DNA of 64,000 nucleotides. It comes from Natronobeatus ordinarius (GTDB taxonomy: Archaea > Halobacteriota > Halobacteria > Halobacteriales > Natrialbaceae). The notes under the pieces are model-generated. The model did no database searches and had not been told where the DNA came from. It worked only from the letters and a program-made list of their open reading frames with translations. Position numbers and translations under genes: made by a program. Location of the stretch: positions 3,658,001 through 3,722,000 of the forward strand of contig NZ_CP101456.1 in NCBI RefSeq assembly GCF_024362485.1, in the 5' to 3' direction. Shown here piece by piece: positions 27,948 through 37,839 of this stretch; position 1 is the first letter of the stretch; every line of letters starts with the position of its first letter.

Positions 27948-28496
27948 TCAACACCAGCAAAAGTCGTGGTACGCACAGGAGTCACAGAACGGCTTCTCCT
28001 CTGCGGGCGGCGGCGTCTCCCGGGTCACGGTCTCGTGAATCCCCCGAACCGCGGCCTCGACGGTCGCCCTCCGTTCGTCGGTGAGTTCGACTGGTTCTCG
28101 CTTGCGTTCGCGAGGATGGGCGAGCACGCCGTCTTTTTCGATGCCTGCGACGCGCTCGAGATACCAGAGGTAGTACGACAGCTGCATCCGCGCCGGTTCG
28201 GTGAGTCTCGAGGACGGTTTGACCTCGACGACGCGGCCGTCCTCGAGTAGATCGAGCGAGATCATCCCCATGTGAAGGTTGCGCCGCTTTTCGCCGTACG
28301 CGGTGTCGTCGACGCGTGTGCCACGGACGACGGTGGGGTTTTCGCGGTCGATCTCGAGGTTTCGCGACTCGAACCAGAGCTCGCGCTCACAGACGTGGTA
28401 GTACTGCATCATCACGCCAGTGACGCGAAACGGCTCGTCGACCGGGTTTCCGCGGGCGGTCTCGAGAAGGCGGATGACGGGGTCGACGTCGGTCAC
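27948..28496 (-). CDS. cas4: CRISPR-associated exonuclease Cas4
   Basis: The 182-residue RecB-like nuclease has a [4Fe-4S] cluster. One cysteine lies in YYHVCEREL and the other three in the C-terminal CDSCAYHDFCWC. The RecB core shows Asp in LDLLEDGRVVEVKPSS and the QLSYYLWYL motif with the conserved Gln. Cas4 processes prespacers by removing DNA up to the PAM. The gene overlaps cas3 by 4 bp (ATGA), showing translational coupling. Confidence 0.95.
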   Translation of the reverse strand: MTDVDPVIRLLETARGNPVDEPFRVTGVMMQYYHVCERELWFESRNLEIDRENPTVVRGTRVDDTAYGEKRRNLHMGMISLDLLEDGRVVEVKPSSRLTEPARMQLSYYLWYLERVAGIEKDGVLAHPRERKREPVELTDERRATVEAAVRGIHETVTRETPPPAEEKPFCDSCAYHDFCWC

Positions 28497-31114
28497 AGGA
28501 ACCTCCGTTCGACAGTGTTGTCTGGAACGACGAAGCCGGTTGTCGGATCGAAGAAATCCGCAAACTCGGGTCTCGAGGGATCGACGAATCGAACGTCCGC
28601 TTCGGGATGAACTGGTGGGAGGTCACCGAGTTCTCGCGCTTCCTTCGAATCGGCACTGTAGAACGGAACCGACACCTGTCTTGTCCGGAGGTCATCCATT
28701 CGGCGGTTGACCTCGTCGAACTCGTAGCGATCCATTGCCTCCTCGATAGCGTCCACAGCCGCCCGTTCCTCGTCCGTTCGGCAGACGACGACGTCGATGG
28801 CGTTGCGCTGGTCAATCAGCGAGAGGTTCTTGAGCTCGTCGCCTCGTGCTTCGTCGACGTAGCTCGCGTACGTCTCTTTTCCGACGTTTTTCTCCCGGTG
28901 AAGGGCCTCGTAGTATTTTTCGACAGCGTCCTTTGCGACCGCCGTTTCCTCGAGGAACTTCCCGTCGCCACGAACGGACTCGAGGGTCCGCGCAGCGACC
29001 GGCAAGAGAGAGACGCCGCGATTGTACACCGCTTCTGCAGGGGTCTTATCCTGTGCTTCGGGCGTGTCGAGCCACCAGACGGTGACCTCGCCCCGATCCC
29101 GTTCGAACGACCGGTTACACCTCCCGGCGGCCTGGACGATACTGTCGATCGGCGCGAGATCGCGGTAGACGCGGTCGAAACTGATGTCCACGCCGGCTTC
29201 GACGAGCTGGGTCGAGATCGTGAGCAGCGGGTGTCCGCGTCCGGTCAGTTCCTTCGCTGTCTCGATCAGGGTGAGCCGATCGACGGGACGAAGCCGGGTT
29301 GAGAGATGAAGCAGGGACCGATCTCCGGCGGCTTCAGCTCGCTTGGCAACTGCCGTTGGGTCGACAGCCTCCGGATCGCCAACGGCCTCGAGTTCGTCGG
29401 CGTAGACCTCTCCGATGTCTACCAGCCCTGGAGACCGTTGCGCCACGAGTTCGGTCAGCTTTCTCGCGCTGTCGATCGTGTTACAGACCGCGAGTGTGGC
29501 GTCGCCACTGTCAAGCCCCTTGAGCAGTTCCGTGGCCGCGTCGTCGTAGGATTTCGGGCCGTCTTGTTCGTCGATGTATCGTTCCGTCGATGGGTCGAGG
29601 CGGTAGCGGACGCGTTCAGTCGCCTCGAAGTACGCAGTCCGGTCGTCGACGAGTTCGACCGCGTCCTCGAACAGGTGTGGTTGTGTCGCGGTCATCGCGA
29701 TGACCGTTGCCCCGTAGCGTTCCGTTAGCATCGTCACGAGACGGGGAACGAGTTTCCACCAGTCGAGCGGAAGGCTCTGTGGCTCGTCGAGGACGACAAC
29801 GCTGTTTCGGAGCGCGGGAACCTTCATCGATTGCTTGTTCGCCGGACCTGCCAAACTTTCGAACAGCTGGACGAACGTCGTTACAGTCATCCCTGCCCGC
29901 CAGCTCTCGGCGAGCATTCCGGCGACGTCGTCGTTCAAGTCCGCGTCGTCGACGTCACCCTCGTCTACGTCTTGGATCGTCGTCTCCGCGAGATGATGGT
30001 GAGCAGTGAGCAGACGACCCGCAGTATTAGTCTCGTAGATGTCCTGTGCTTCGTCGACCACCTGATCGATGATACTGGTAAACGGGAGCGCGTAGACGAT
30101 CCGTTCCCCACCGATCCGGTCCCGGATCGTGAGTGCCGCCGATAGCCCTGCGAGCGTCTTGCCCATCCCCGTTGGCAACGTGATCGTTGCGACGCCGCCG
30201 CCGTCGTCGGCGAACGACTCCGCGTTCTCGAGGACGATCGACTGTGCCCGCGAACGGTAGTGGTTCAGCCGTTCGCTCCGTGTTCCCTCTGGATCAGCGC
30301 ACGCGTCGGCCTCGAGGTCGCCGATGTACTCGTCCAGTCGCTCGAGGCTCGGTGGCTCGGCGCCATAGGTGTTCTCGGAGAGTTCCGACCCCTTCGAGGC
30401 CGAGGCAGCGCTCGTCTTGTCTGCGAGCACGAGCGAGCCCCAGCACTCAAGGACGAGGGCGTAACACGACTCCGGCAGCGACTCCCGGTCGACGCCAACG
30501 CCGGTGCCAGAGGCTGTAACGGTCGACTCAATCTCGCCGAGCAACCCGCCGAACCCGTCGTGGAATTCGTCCCATGAGCCGTTGCCATCGGTCGCCTTCT
30601 CGAATATTTCCCGTGCGAGTTCGGGGGCGTTTTTATCGACGTCCTGTAGTTGATGACCGATCGCTGCCTGTTGTCGTTCGGCAGCGTTCTGGTTTCCACC
30701 TGAAACCCCGTCACGTCGGTGCGACCGTTCGAAGACGTACTCTGCAACGTCCGGCAGAGTTCCGTGATGTTTCCCGACGGCGACGAAACCCGCGAGGCAG
30801 GTCTCGGTGTGGTACCCCTGCGCGTCCAGTGCATAGTAAGCGGCGAACGCTCCGACCGGGGAGTGGTACCGACGCCGGGTGTCCGACGGTGTTCCCTGCA
30901 GTTCCCCGAGGTATTGCTGGAAGTATGTCGTTGCCTTCCCGAAGTCGTGGACGTACGCGAGCGTCTCGACGACGTCTCTAATGGACTCTCCCGCTGGCGT
31001 CCGGGCGTCCGCCGGCACCACGTATCGGACGCGTTCGGCCACGTCCTCGAGATGGTCACGGAGGAGGACGCCGTCGTGGCCATCCTCGGGTGGATGGGAG
31101 TACCGAATCGTCAT
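28493..31114 (-). CDS. cas3: CRISPR effector nuclease-helicase Cas3
   Basis: The 873-residue protein starts at ATG 31114, one base after the cas5 stop. An N-terminal HD nuclease domain shows TLAYVHDFGKAT and a KHHGTLPD stretch. The superfamily 2 helicase follows: Walker A TLPTGMGKTLAG, the DEAH-type box VVLDEPQSLPLD, AMTATQPH (motif III), STQLVEAGVDISF (motif V) and VQAAGRCNRS (motif VI). It is recruited by Cascade and degrades the displaced target strand. All key motifs are present, so interference should be functional. Confidence 0.96.
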   Translation of the reverse strand: MTIRYSHPPEDGHDGVLLRDHLEDVAERVRYVVPADARTPAGESIRDVVETLAYVHDFGKATTYFQQYLGELQGTPSDTRRRYHSPVGAFAAYYALDAQGYHTETCLAGFVAVGKHHGTLPDVAEYVFERSHRRDGVSGGNQNAAERQQAAIGHQLQDVDKNAPELAREIFEKATDGNGSWDEFHDGFGGLLGEIESTVTASGTGVGVDRESLPESCYALVLECWGSLVLADKTSAASASKGSELSENTYGAEPPSLERLDEYIGDLEADACADPEGTRSERLNHYRSRAQSIVLENAESFADDGGGVATITLPTGMGKTLAGLSAALTIRDRIGGERIVYALPFTSIIDQVVDEAQDIYETNTAGRLLTAHHHLAETTIQDVDEGDVDDADLNDDVAGMLAESWRAGMTVTTFVQLFESLAGPANKQSMKVPALRNSVVVLDEPQSLPLDWWKLVPRLVTMLTERYGATVIAMTATQPHLFEDAVELVDDRTAYFEATERVRYRLDPSTERYIDEQDGPKSYDDAATELLKGLDSGDATLAVCNTIDSARKLTELVAQRSPGLVDIGEVYADELEAVGDPEAVDPTAVAKRAEAAGDRSLLHLSTRLRPVDRLTLIETAKELTGRGHPLLTISTQLVEAGVDISFDRVYRDLAPIDSIVQAAGRCNRSFERDRGEVTVWWLDTPEAQDKTPAEAVYNRGVSLLPVAARTLESVRGDGKFLEETAVAKDAVEKYYEALHREKNVGKETYASYVDEARGDELKNLSLIDQRNAIDVVVCRTDEERAAVDAIEEAMDRYEFDEVNRRMDDLRTRQVSVPFYSADSKEARELGDLPPVHPEADVRFVDPSRPEFADFFDPTTGFVVPDNTVERRFL

Positions 31115-31115
31115 C

Positions 31116-31940
31116 TCAGACGAATACCACGGTTCGACCGTCGACGCGTGACGGCTCGACATCTTTGACCTTGAGACAACCGGCGTCGGGATTATACGTG
31201 TAGGCCGTAAAGCCGGCAGTCGTCCGGCCTCCGGCGTCGGCGGTCATGAACGCGGGCGACTCCTCGACCTGACAGCGCGTTCCGGGCTCCAAGACGATAT
31301 CCTCGACGGCGTCGGGGACCGCTGAATCCACATCCACAGAGTCACCCCTCGGTCCGGGTTCGACATCAAACTCGCCGTGATACTCGATCTCAGCAAGGTG
31401 TTCCGAGAGGCCGAGACTGGGGACGTAGTGGCTCTTTCCGGCCTCGAGCATGTCCCGGAGTTCCCGGTAGCGGTCGTTATCAGCGAGCCAGATATCGATC
31501 CGATAGGCAGGGTCGACGAGAACCTCGTAGTTGTGCTGTTGACGAAGCGTCGTTGGGTCGGGGAGCTTCACACTAAGCTTTCCGCGACCGTTCAGCGACT
31601 GGAGGTTCCCGTCGGCCGTCGAGAGCGTGTTCATCGGCATGTTGATCGTCCGGATCTCGCTGACGGGCTGGATCGCCACCGCGGACTCGCCGGCTGCGAA
31701 TAGGTCGTAGTAGCCATCGCGTTCGATGCCGAGAACGGCTGCGAACAGTCCTGCGACAGTAGTCCGTGGGATGATCCGGTAGGTCTGCTTGACGACGTTC
31801 CCCTCGATCCGCCTGAAGTGACCCCATGGGCCACGAACGGTAACGGAGAGACAGCGTTCGGGTGTCGCAGTGTCACCACTGTCTGTGTCACCCTCGTCGT
31901 TTTCCGCCCACTGCTCGAGCGATTCCTGTCCCATCGTCAC
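31116..31940 (-). CDS. cas5: Cascade subunit Cas5 (Cas5h type)
   Basis: The 274-residue RAMP protein has a ~30-residue acidic extension. The Cas5 start follows (LSVTVRGPWGHFRRIEGN), then IIPRTTVAGLFAAVLGIER, the conserved stretch that caps the crRNA 5' handle. In type I-B complexes Cas5 holds the handle with Cas8b. The gene overlaps cas7 by 4 bp. A second in-frame Met (residue 3) could be the start. Confidence 0.92.
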   Translation of the reverse strand: MTMGQESLEQWAENDEGDTDSGDTATPERCLSVTVRGPWGHFRRIEGNVVKQTYRIIPRTTVAGLFAAVLGIERDGYYDLFAAGESAVAIQPVSEIRTINMPMNTLSTADGNLQSLNGRGKLSVKLPDPTTLRQQHNYEVLVDPAYRIDIWLADNDRYRELRDMLEAGKSHYVPSLGLSEHLAEIEYHGEFDVEPGPRGDSVDVDSAVPDAVEDIVLEPGTRCQVEESPAFMTADAGGRTTAGFTAYTYNPDAGCLKVKDVEPSRVDGRTVVFV

Positions 31941-33013
31941 TCGGCGGCGTCCGGCAGCGTCGTAGTGTGTTCCTCGTAGACGTCGACGACGTCGACGGCC
32001 TCGGAACCGAGTACGTCCTCGAGTGCGTCGTACAACACCTCGGGACCGCCGACCTCGTCGCCGTAGGACACCTCGAGGACATCACTCGCAACCACACGCA
32101 CGTGCTCGATCCGTCCGCTCGCGTTCGCCAGCCGGTCGACGAAGCCGTCGACCTTGAGGGTCAGGTCCCGGACCGTCCGGAGTTCCTCTTCGGGTTCCGA
32201 GCGTTCCTCGTCAAGTTCGAGGTCTCGATCGAGCCCGCCGAGGTGGAAACTCTCCTCTGCGTACTCGACGCGACAGTACAGCCGTGGTTCCTGGCCGACC
32301 TTGCTCCGGGATATCGTCTGGTTCTTGATCGCCCGCCAGCAGAGTGTGTCGAGTCGCTCGACGTCCCCTATGGTGAGTTTCGTATCCTCGGCTCCGTGTT
32401 CGTCCACGAGGCCGTGAAATCGGATGAGGGCGTACTGAATTCGATGGTCATCGAGGTCGAACCCGCCCTGTTCTTTCCCCTCCTGCGTCGCGATAACGCT
32501 CGTTAAGCTGTTGTACTCCTCATTCTCGTTAACGGCGTGGATCGACTTCCCCGGCGAGAACTGAACTGGACCAGTGAAGTGGTCGGGTAGATGTTTCGCG
32601 TACGTTTCCTTCGCATCGACTGCCATCGTGGCGCCGAAGTAGCGAACGTCGACGCTGTTCTCGAGGAACTCCCCGAAGACGGCCTCGCGGAACCGGTCGG
32701 CTTCCTCCTCCTCATCGAGATCGTAGTCGTCCGGTTCGACGGATTTTAGCCGGTTTTCGAGGAGGTCTCCGCGGGTGTACTGTGTTCCCTGTTCGTTGAC
32801 GTTCCGGATGTAGACGCCGTGGCCGTCGTCGTCGAGCTGGTCACGGAGGTACCGTTTCAGGCGGACGTCGGTGACGATTGCCTGCTGGGTCTGGGGGTCG
32901 ATCCGCGGGCGGTTCGCACCGCTAAGGGGGTTGCCGTTCGGGTTCGCGTCGACGGCGTCGTACAGGAAGACGATTTCGGAGCGGTTCTCTACAGTGTCGG
33001 ATGCGTCTGTCAT
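31937..33013 (-). CDS. cas7: Cascade backbone subunit Cas7 (Csh2 type)
   Basis: The 358-residue protein begins with the Csh2 hallmark EIVFLYDAVDANPNGNPL and continues PRIDPQTQQAIVTDVRLKR, the RNA-binding RRM-like core. Further on are YFGATMAVD and the FSPGKSIHAVN segment (thumb region). Multiple copies coat the crRNA and flip out every sixth base. It is tightly packed in the operon with a 4-bp overlap to cas5 and one base to cas8b. Confidence 0.95.
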   Translation of the reverse strand: MTDASDTVENRSEIVFLYDAVDANPNGNPLSGANRPRIDPQTQQAIVTDVRLKRYLRDQLDDDGHGVYIRNVNEQGTQYTRGDLLENRLKSVEPDDYDLDEEEEADRFREAVFGEFLENSVDVRYFGATMAVDAKETYAKHLPDHFTGPVQFSPGKSIHAVNENEEYNSLTSVIATQEGKEQGGFDLDDHRIQYALIRFHGLVDEHGAEDTKLTIGDVERLDTLCWRAIKNQTISRSKVGQEPRLYCRVEYAEESFHLGGLDRDLELDEERSEPEEELRTVRDLTLKVDGFVDRLANASGRIEHVRVVASDVLEVSYGDEVGGPEVLYDALEDVLGSEAVDVVDVYEEHTTTLPDAAE

Positions 33014-33014
33014 C

Positions 33015-35168
33015 TCAGTATTCCTCCTCGAGGTCTGGTTGGTCGTCAGTCTCTACCTTGTCCCAGTCTGGGTGGTCGTTCATACCGTAGGTGATCCCGA
33101 GCGCGTAGTAGAATCGGAGATCGTCGGTGTCGATCTCCCACTCGTCGGGGTCGGGATCGAGGATTGTCTCTCGGAGCCGATCGACGATGTAGTCCGCCTT
33201 GGTGCCAGGATAGGACTTGCCCTCTTTCTTTTCCTGGCGCGTGTAGGTGAGCGTCTTCGCGATCGTCTCCTGGGTCACCTTCTTGATCCGCGAGCGAGTG
33301 ATCGATTTCACGGGATACTGATCGACCAGTGTCGTCGATCGATTCTCGCTGTACTCCTGGTAGCTCCCGATATCGCCGACGAGCGCACCGAGTAAGAACG
33401 CCCCGCGGCGCTCGTCGGTGATCGACGGCCCGTCGGGATCGGGGGCGAGTGCTGGGGTTTCTTCGATGAACGATTCGAGTTTCGCGTCGGCGGGGTGGCC
33501 CCCGTCAGTGGCTAGTATGTCCGGTATTTCCATCGTGTATTCCTCGTAGGTCGGTTCGTGCGTGATCGGTTCCTTTCCTGGGTCGAACGTGGTGAGTAAC
33601 TCGAGGTCGCCATCGGCGAGTGCACACAGCTGGGCGAACTGGCTCGCGACCAGAAACGACGGGAAGCCGTCGTACTCGTCGTCGGTTTCCTCGCTGCTGA
33701 TACGGGAGACGAATTCCTCGAGTAGAACGTCGACGGCGATCGGCTCGCCGCTCAGGACGTTGACCAGAGCCTGAATGCGCGGGTCGTCCGCGTCGGCGTC
33801 GGTATCGTCGCGCTCGGCGAACGTCTGGTAGAAGTACCAGCCCGTCGAGATCGCGCGGAGTCTGTTGTTACCGCTCGCGAGCAGTTCCCACTTCTCGTTC
33901 GTTGGCATCGGTGCCGTCCAGTCGTCTCTCTCCTCGGAGACGAACGCCGAGGTGTTCTTGACTAGGTGATTATGCGCAATTGCGAGCTGTCTGGGATAAT
34001 GAAGTCGGCCGTTCAGCGTCTCACCAAAGACATCGTAGCGGGACATCTGGTGGGGCATCACTGCCGAGACGTAGAATCGGAGAGCCGTTTCGTCGAATCG
34101 GTGTTGCTTGTACTCTTCGTACGCCTTTTCCACTGGCGTCATATCTTCGTCATCGACTGCCGTCCGATAGAGAAGCCCGTACAGTTTACGTGCTTTCTCA
34201 GGAGTTGGCTGTCCGAAGAAGTACGGCAGGTAGTACACCTTTGTACCGAAGGTTCGATACGTACAGGCCTCGACGAACTCCTCGGCGTTCATCACCGTTA
34301 CGGCAGCGTCCTCGGAGATAGGATGGGATCTCCACGCCTCCTCAATGTCCAGTCCTGGGAATTTTTCCCGTTGCTTCCCAAGATAATAATTGATTGGGTC
34401 CTGTGCTGTTCCAACAGTACGTGATCGTTCCCTAGTAACTAGATCGTATGCCTCACCAGAAGAATCACTTGCCTTGTTTTTTGTAACAAGTTTGGAGAGA
34501 CGCTGTGCTCGCATTCCCTCCATGAGGACATCCACATCAGCCGGCCACTGATACCCTTCATTACTTTCTGTCTTCACTTGGACCGTGATTAATGCTGTTT
34601 GATCACCACTAATTTGGCGCTGAACTTCCTCTTTTATTTCCGTGAGTAGTGCCTCGTTGTCGGCTACTTCGGCTAACCGGTCAATTATCCATCCATCAGG
34701 ATGCTCCTTGATGAGGTGTTGTACAGCATCTTCAGATGGCCACCGTGTAAAGCGGTGTTTTGCGTACTCTCCAAGCCTCTCTGGCGATTTATTTTTACCT
34801 GATTTGTGTGTAATGCTGTGGTCTATTCCTGCACCCCTGTTTTGGAAGTAGCAATGACCTACCTTTTCGATGAGACCCTCCGTGTATCTAGTCGACCAGA
34901 CTGCTCCGAGTTGGTCATCGGCGAGCCGTGGCTCCGAACCCGAGACATCGACGCGAACGACGAGCAGGCTGTCGTCGGTGTCGATCAGATCGTCCGCGGC
35001 ATCGGGCGTCAGGTAGGGTGCGTACTCTCCGCCACCGGTGGTCGCAAGCGTGTAGAGCTTCCCGTAGAGGTACTGGATGTCCCGAAGCGAGCCGATTGGG
35101 GAGTCCGGCAACTCCTCGGCTAACTCCTCGTCGTCGTAGGCGTCGCGGAACGCTTTAGGCGAAAGCAT
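33015..35168 (-). CDS. cas8b: Cascade large subunit Cas8b (Csh1 type)
   Basis: The 717-residue protein starts at ATG 35168 (MLSPKAFRDAYDD) inside the last codons of cas6. Position in the operon, size and alternating acidic segments with YYLPYFFGQPTPEKARKLYG fit haloarchaeal Cas8b/Csh1, the PAM-recognising subunit. No enzyme motif is expected. Bases ~34340-34880 (residues ~95-275) are much more AT-rich than the rest: for example 25 of 60 bases are G or C at 34381-34440, against 40 of 60 at 33781-33840. This suggests a mosaic gene. Confidence 0.92.
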   Translation of the reverse strand: MLSPKAFRDAYDDEELAEELPDSPIGSLRDIQYLYGKLYTLATTGGGEYAPYLTPDAADDLIDTDDSLLVVRVDVSGSEPRLADDQLGAVWSTRYTEGLIEKVGHCYFQNRGAGIDHSITHKSGKNKSPERLGEYAKHRFTRWPSEDAVQHLIKEHPDGWIIDRLAEVADNEALLTEIKEEVQRQISGDQTALITVQVKTESNEGYQWPADVDVLMEGMRAQRLSKLVTKNKASDSSGEAYDLVTRERSRTVGTAQDPINYYLGKQREKFPGLDIEEAWRSHPISEDAAVTVMNAEEFVEACTYRTFGTKVYYLPYFFGQPTPEKARKLYGLLYRTAVDDEDMTPVEKAYEEYKQHRFDETALRFYVSAVMPHQMSRYDVFGETLNGRLHYPRQLAIAHNHLVKNTSAFVSEERDDWTAPMPTNEKWELLASGNNRLRAISTGWYFYQTFAERDDTDADADDPRIQALVNVLSGEPIAVDVLLEEFVSRISSEETDDEYDGFPSFLVASQFAQLCALADGDLELLTTFDPGKEPITHEPTYEEYTMEIPDILATDGGHPADAKLESFIEETPALAPDPDGPSITDERRGAFLLGALVGDIGSYQEYSENRSTTLVDQYPVKSITRSRIKKVTQETIAKTLTYTRQEKKEGKSYPGTKADYIVDRLRETILDPDPDEWEIDTDDLRFYYALGITYGMNDHPDWDKVETDDQPDLEEEY

Positions 35169-35961
35169 CCTCCCCCTCGAGTTCGGTCTCACTCGGCCGG
35201 GTTCGATCCGTGACGTTTACGAATCCCAGCCCGAGCGAGTTTCGTTCTCCGAGACCAACGTCCAGCGCGAGGTTGAGATGCCTGCGATGGTGGTCGTTCC
35301 GGACGGTGTATTCGAACCGCCACTTGCTCAACACGTAGGTCATCTCCTGGCCTTCAGTCACCGTCACGGGCACGGCGAACGTCTTGATCAGTTCGTAGCC
35401 GTCGAAGAGGTCGCCGTCGACGTCGCTCGGCCCCGGCAGATACTCGGGTGCGAACAGCCGATGTTTCTTGTCGAGGTTCGCCTCGAGTTGTGCCACCAGT
35501 GGCTCGGTCGTATGTTCAGGCCTCCAGAAGACGGCTGTATCTCCTCCAGGGTGGTCGATTTCGTACTCCTCACATTGCCACGGCGGAATTCGCACCAGTA
35601 GTCCGGTGCCGGTCTCAAGCGTCCCTCGCGTCCCCGGCTCGCCGACGTCAGGTGCGAGTGCGCGGACGTCGTCGACGTGAAACGGCATCTCGCCGACGTT
35701 CAGCTCCCGATCCTCGAGCAAGTCCGCGGCCACGTGCGCGAGGAGTTCCTCGTCGTGGGAGGCGACGAGCAACGTTCGGTCGTCTCCCTCGCGCATGTCC
35801 CCGGGCGGGAACGGGTTCGACATCACGAACCCTGGCGGCTCGCCGGAGTCGTGGAGTTCGTCGTAGTCGGTCCCCCCGAGGGCCCGCCAGAGTCGTCCGC
35901 GTAACTTGTGGTGATACGTGTTGTCGTAGGCGGCGTCCGCTCGAGCGGACAGGTGTGCCAT
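35155..35961 (-). CDS. cas6: crRNA-processing endoribonuclease Cas6
   Basis: The 268-residue product starts at ATG 35961; a GTG at 35970 is possible. A likely catalytic His is His37 in DELHDSGEPPGF, the position of the active-site His in the haloarchaeal enzyme. The C-terminal glycine-rich loop LGERNSLGLGFVNV contacts the repeat RNA. It cuts the array transcript within each repeat, leaving an 8-base 5' handle. It is the first gene of the operon; its 3' end overlaps cas8b by 14 bp. Confidence 0.93.
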   Translation of the reverse strand: MAHLSARADAAYDNTYHHKLRGRLWRALGGTDYDELHDSGEPPGFVMSNPFPPGDMREGDDRTLLVASHDEELLAHVAADLLEDRELNVGEMPFHVDDVRALAPDVGEPGTRGTLETGTGLLVRIPPWQCEEYEIDHPGGDTAVFWRPEHTTEPLVAQLEANLDKKHRLFAPEYLPGPSDVDGDLFDGYELIKTFAVPVTVTEGQEMTYVLSKWRFEYTVRNDHHRRHLNLALDVGLGERNSLGLGFVNVTDRTRPSETELEGEDAFA

Positions 35962-36108
35962 GATCCGCACCGTCAGTGACCCCTCCGGTTATCCCATACC
36001 ATATGGCGGTCCAACGAACAGTCACTACAAAAATGTTATCCAGGGAACGTGAATAGGCTCACCAATCGTCTTTGGAGTGGGCCCACCTGTCCGCCCTCTC
36101 GAGTCCCG
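35962..36108 (-). promoter_or_regulatory. Probable promoter region of the cas operon
   Basis: This gap precedes the first cas gene. On the minus strand an AT-rich stretch around 35993-36006 (ccatatggtatgg) lies about 32-45 bp before the cas6 ATG. No CRISPR repeat is found on this side of the operon. Confidence 0.45.
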
Positions 36109-37239
36109 TCACTCCCAGTGACTTCGGTACTCGAAGTCGGCCGACCGATCGTCGAAGCGCTCGAGCCGAAGTCCCTCGAGCGGGAACGGTGCGTCCTCGC
36201 CGGTGACGAGCGACCGGACCGCCCGGCCGGTGATCGGCGACAGCATGACGCCGCGGCCGTGCAGTCCCGTTACCACGGTGAGGCCGTCGGGGGCCGCCTC
36301 GGGGGCGTCGACGATCGGCAGGCCGTCGGGCGAGGCGGTGTCTGCGGTCGGACAGCAGTCCTCCCGGCGGATGCGGCCGTCCTCGAGCCCTGTGAGCAAC
36401 GGCGCGACCTCCTCGCACACCAGTTCGCGGAACGACTCCTGGACGCCCATCGGCGTTTCCTCGGGTGCCTCGAGCAGGTGTTCGTTCCCGCCGATCAGGA
36501 CGTCGCCGCGGGGGGTCGGCCGCCAGTAGACGCGCATCGTCGGCTCGGAGCCGAGCGGGGCGTCGGCGAGGGAGGCGTCGGGCTCGAGGACGACTGCGTT
36601 CCAGCGCAGCGGGCGCACCGGGAGTTCGACGTACGGCGCGAGCTGTTCGCGGGCGCGCCAGCCAGTCGCGTAGACGACGTGGTCGGCGTCCAGGGGTCCG
36701 TACTCGGTCTCGACGCCGACGACCACGCCGTCCTCGACGCGCAGGCCGGTGACCGCGTGGTCGCGGTAGATGCCGGCGCCCTCGCGCTCGGCGAGCCACT
36801 TCAGCGTCGCGGCGTAGTCGGCGACGTTCAAAAATCCGGTGCCGTCGTAGACGATGCCGCCGGCGTACGCCGAGAGATCGTCGAACGCGTCGTAGCGCTC
36901 GAGCAGTTCGGCCTGCGTGAAGTACGTCCCGCCGTCGGGCGCGCGGTCGGTCCAGCCGTGGCTGTCGGTCCCCGGCACGAGCCGGACGGTCTCCCGTTCG
37001 GTAAACGAGAACGTTCCCTGTCCATCGAGGTCGCGCAGTCGCTCGAGCGCGAACCGGATCCACGCCTCGGGGAACGGCTCGAGGGCGAGCGAGATCATGC
37101 CCGAGGCGCGGGAGGTGGTGTCCGCGGCGACGCCACCCGCCTCGAGGACGATCACCTCGTGGTCGGGGGCGAGTTCGCTGGCGATGGCGAGTCCCGAGAT
37201 TCCCGCGCCGACGACGACGACGCGTTCGCTGGCTGTCAT
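36109..37239 (-). CDS. FAD-dependent amine/amino-acid oxidoreductase (DAO family)
   Basis: The 376-residue protein opens with a dinucleotide-binding Rossmann motif (VVVVGAGISGLAIASELA and the EVIVLEAG strand end). It continues with DTTSRASGMI near the flavin. A C-terminal GLHGRGVMLSPITGRAV returns to the FAD, as in glycine oxidase and D-amino-acid dehydrogenase relatives. Two adjacent Cys (EDCCPTADTASPDGLPIV) precede the DGLP motif. The likely reaction is oxidation of a secondary amine or amino acid, substrate unknown. The gene is separated from the cas promoter by only a short gap and is on the same strand, but read-through into cas is not evident. Confidence 0.85.
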   Translation of the reverse strand: MTASERVVVVGAGISGLAIASELAPDHEVIVLEAGGVAADTTSRASGMISLALEPFPEAWIRFALERLRDLDGQGTFSFTERETVRLVPGTDSHGWTDRAPDGGTYFTQAELLERYDAFDDLSAYAGGIVYDGTGFLNVADYAATLKWLAEREGAGIYRDHAVTGLRVEDGVVVGVETEYGPLDADHVVYATGWRAREQLAPYVELPVRPLRWNAVVLEPDASLADAPLGSEPTMRVYWRPTPRGDVLIGGNEHLLEAPEETPMGVQESFRELVCEEVAPLLTGLEDGRIRREDCCPTADTASPDGLPIVDAPEAAPDGLTVVTGLHGRGVMLSPITGRAVRSLVTGEDAPFPLEGLRLERFDDRSADFEYRSHWE

Positions 37240-37296
37240 AGGCGGGATGAGGCAATCGCTCGAGAAAACGCTGGTGGTCGCGGGAAAATCCCCGAA

Positions 37297-37581
37297 TCAG
37301 TCGATGTGTCCTTCGCGCCGGAGCTGGGCGGCGTCCTGGCCGGTGTAGCGCCACTCGATGTTGGCCTTCTCGTCCTGGAAGTCCCACGGCTCGACGAGCA
37401 CGACGTCGTCCTCGTTGATCCAGGTTCGGTACTTCATTCGGCCGGGGATCCGGCCCATTCGGTTCTTGCCGTCCTCACAGCGCACGCGGACGTGGTTGCC
37501 GCCGTTGTGCTCTGTCACGATGCCAAAGAGTTCGCCGTCCGAGGGCATGCGGAGGTTCCGACGCCCGGATTCTTCACTCAT
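37297..37581 (-). CDS. eif1A: Translation initiation factor aIF1A
   Basis: The 94-residue single OB-fold protein has [19 protein letters not shown] at the start, then [20 protein letters not shown] and [16 protein letters not shown], the classical eIF1A pattern. It binds the A site of the 30S subunit during initiation. Length is normal for archaea. The downstream FAD oxidoreductase is on the same strand 57 bp away. Confidence 0.96.
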   Translation of the reverse strand: MSEESGRRNLRMPSDGELFGIVTEHNGGNHVRVRCEDGKNRMGRIPGRMKYRTWINEDDVVLVEPWDFQDEKANIEWRYTGQDAAQLRREGHID

Positions 37582-37839
37582 ACCTGCAGTACGTGGGGTG
37601 GACGGTTAAGTGATTGGAGACGAGTGATAACGTTCGACATACTGCGGTCGGCTCGAGTCGAGTCGCCGATTTCGGGGTTCTGAACGCTCGAGGCGCCTGA
37701 ACTCCTCGTCCGTTCGGCCGGTGGTGGTCGACGATGGTTGTGGCGTGTGCCCGTCGCTCACACTGCCTGTCGATCATGAACATTTATTATGTATTGGGCG
37801 AAAGAGGGGAGTAGCAATGTCGGTCGTACACGTAGTATC

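Noticed and set aside
35962-36108. A second CRISPR array upstream of cas6, as found in some haloarchaea
   Set aside because: No copy of the repeat occurs on this side.
36049-37683. Long plus-strand frame opposite the FAD enzyme and eIF1A
   Set aside because: It covers two clear genes on the other strand and has shadow-type composition.
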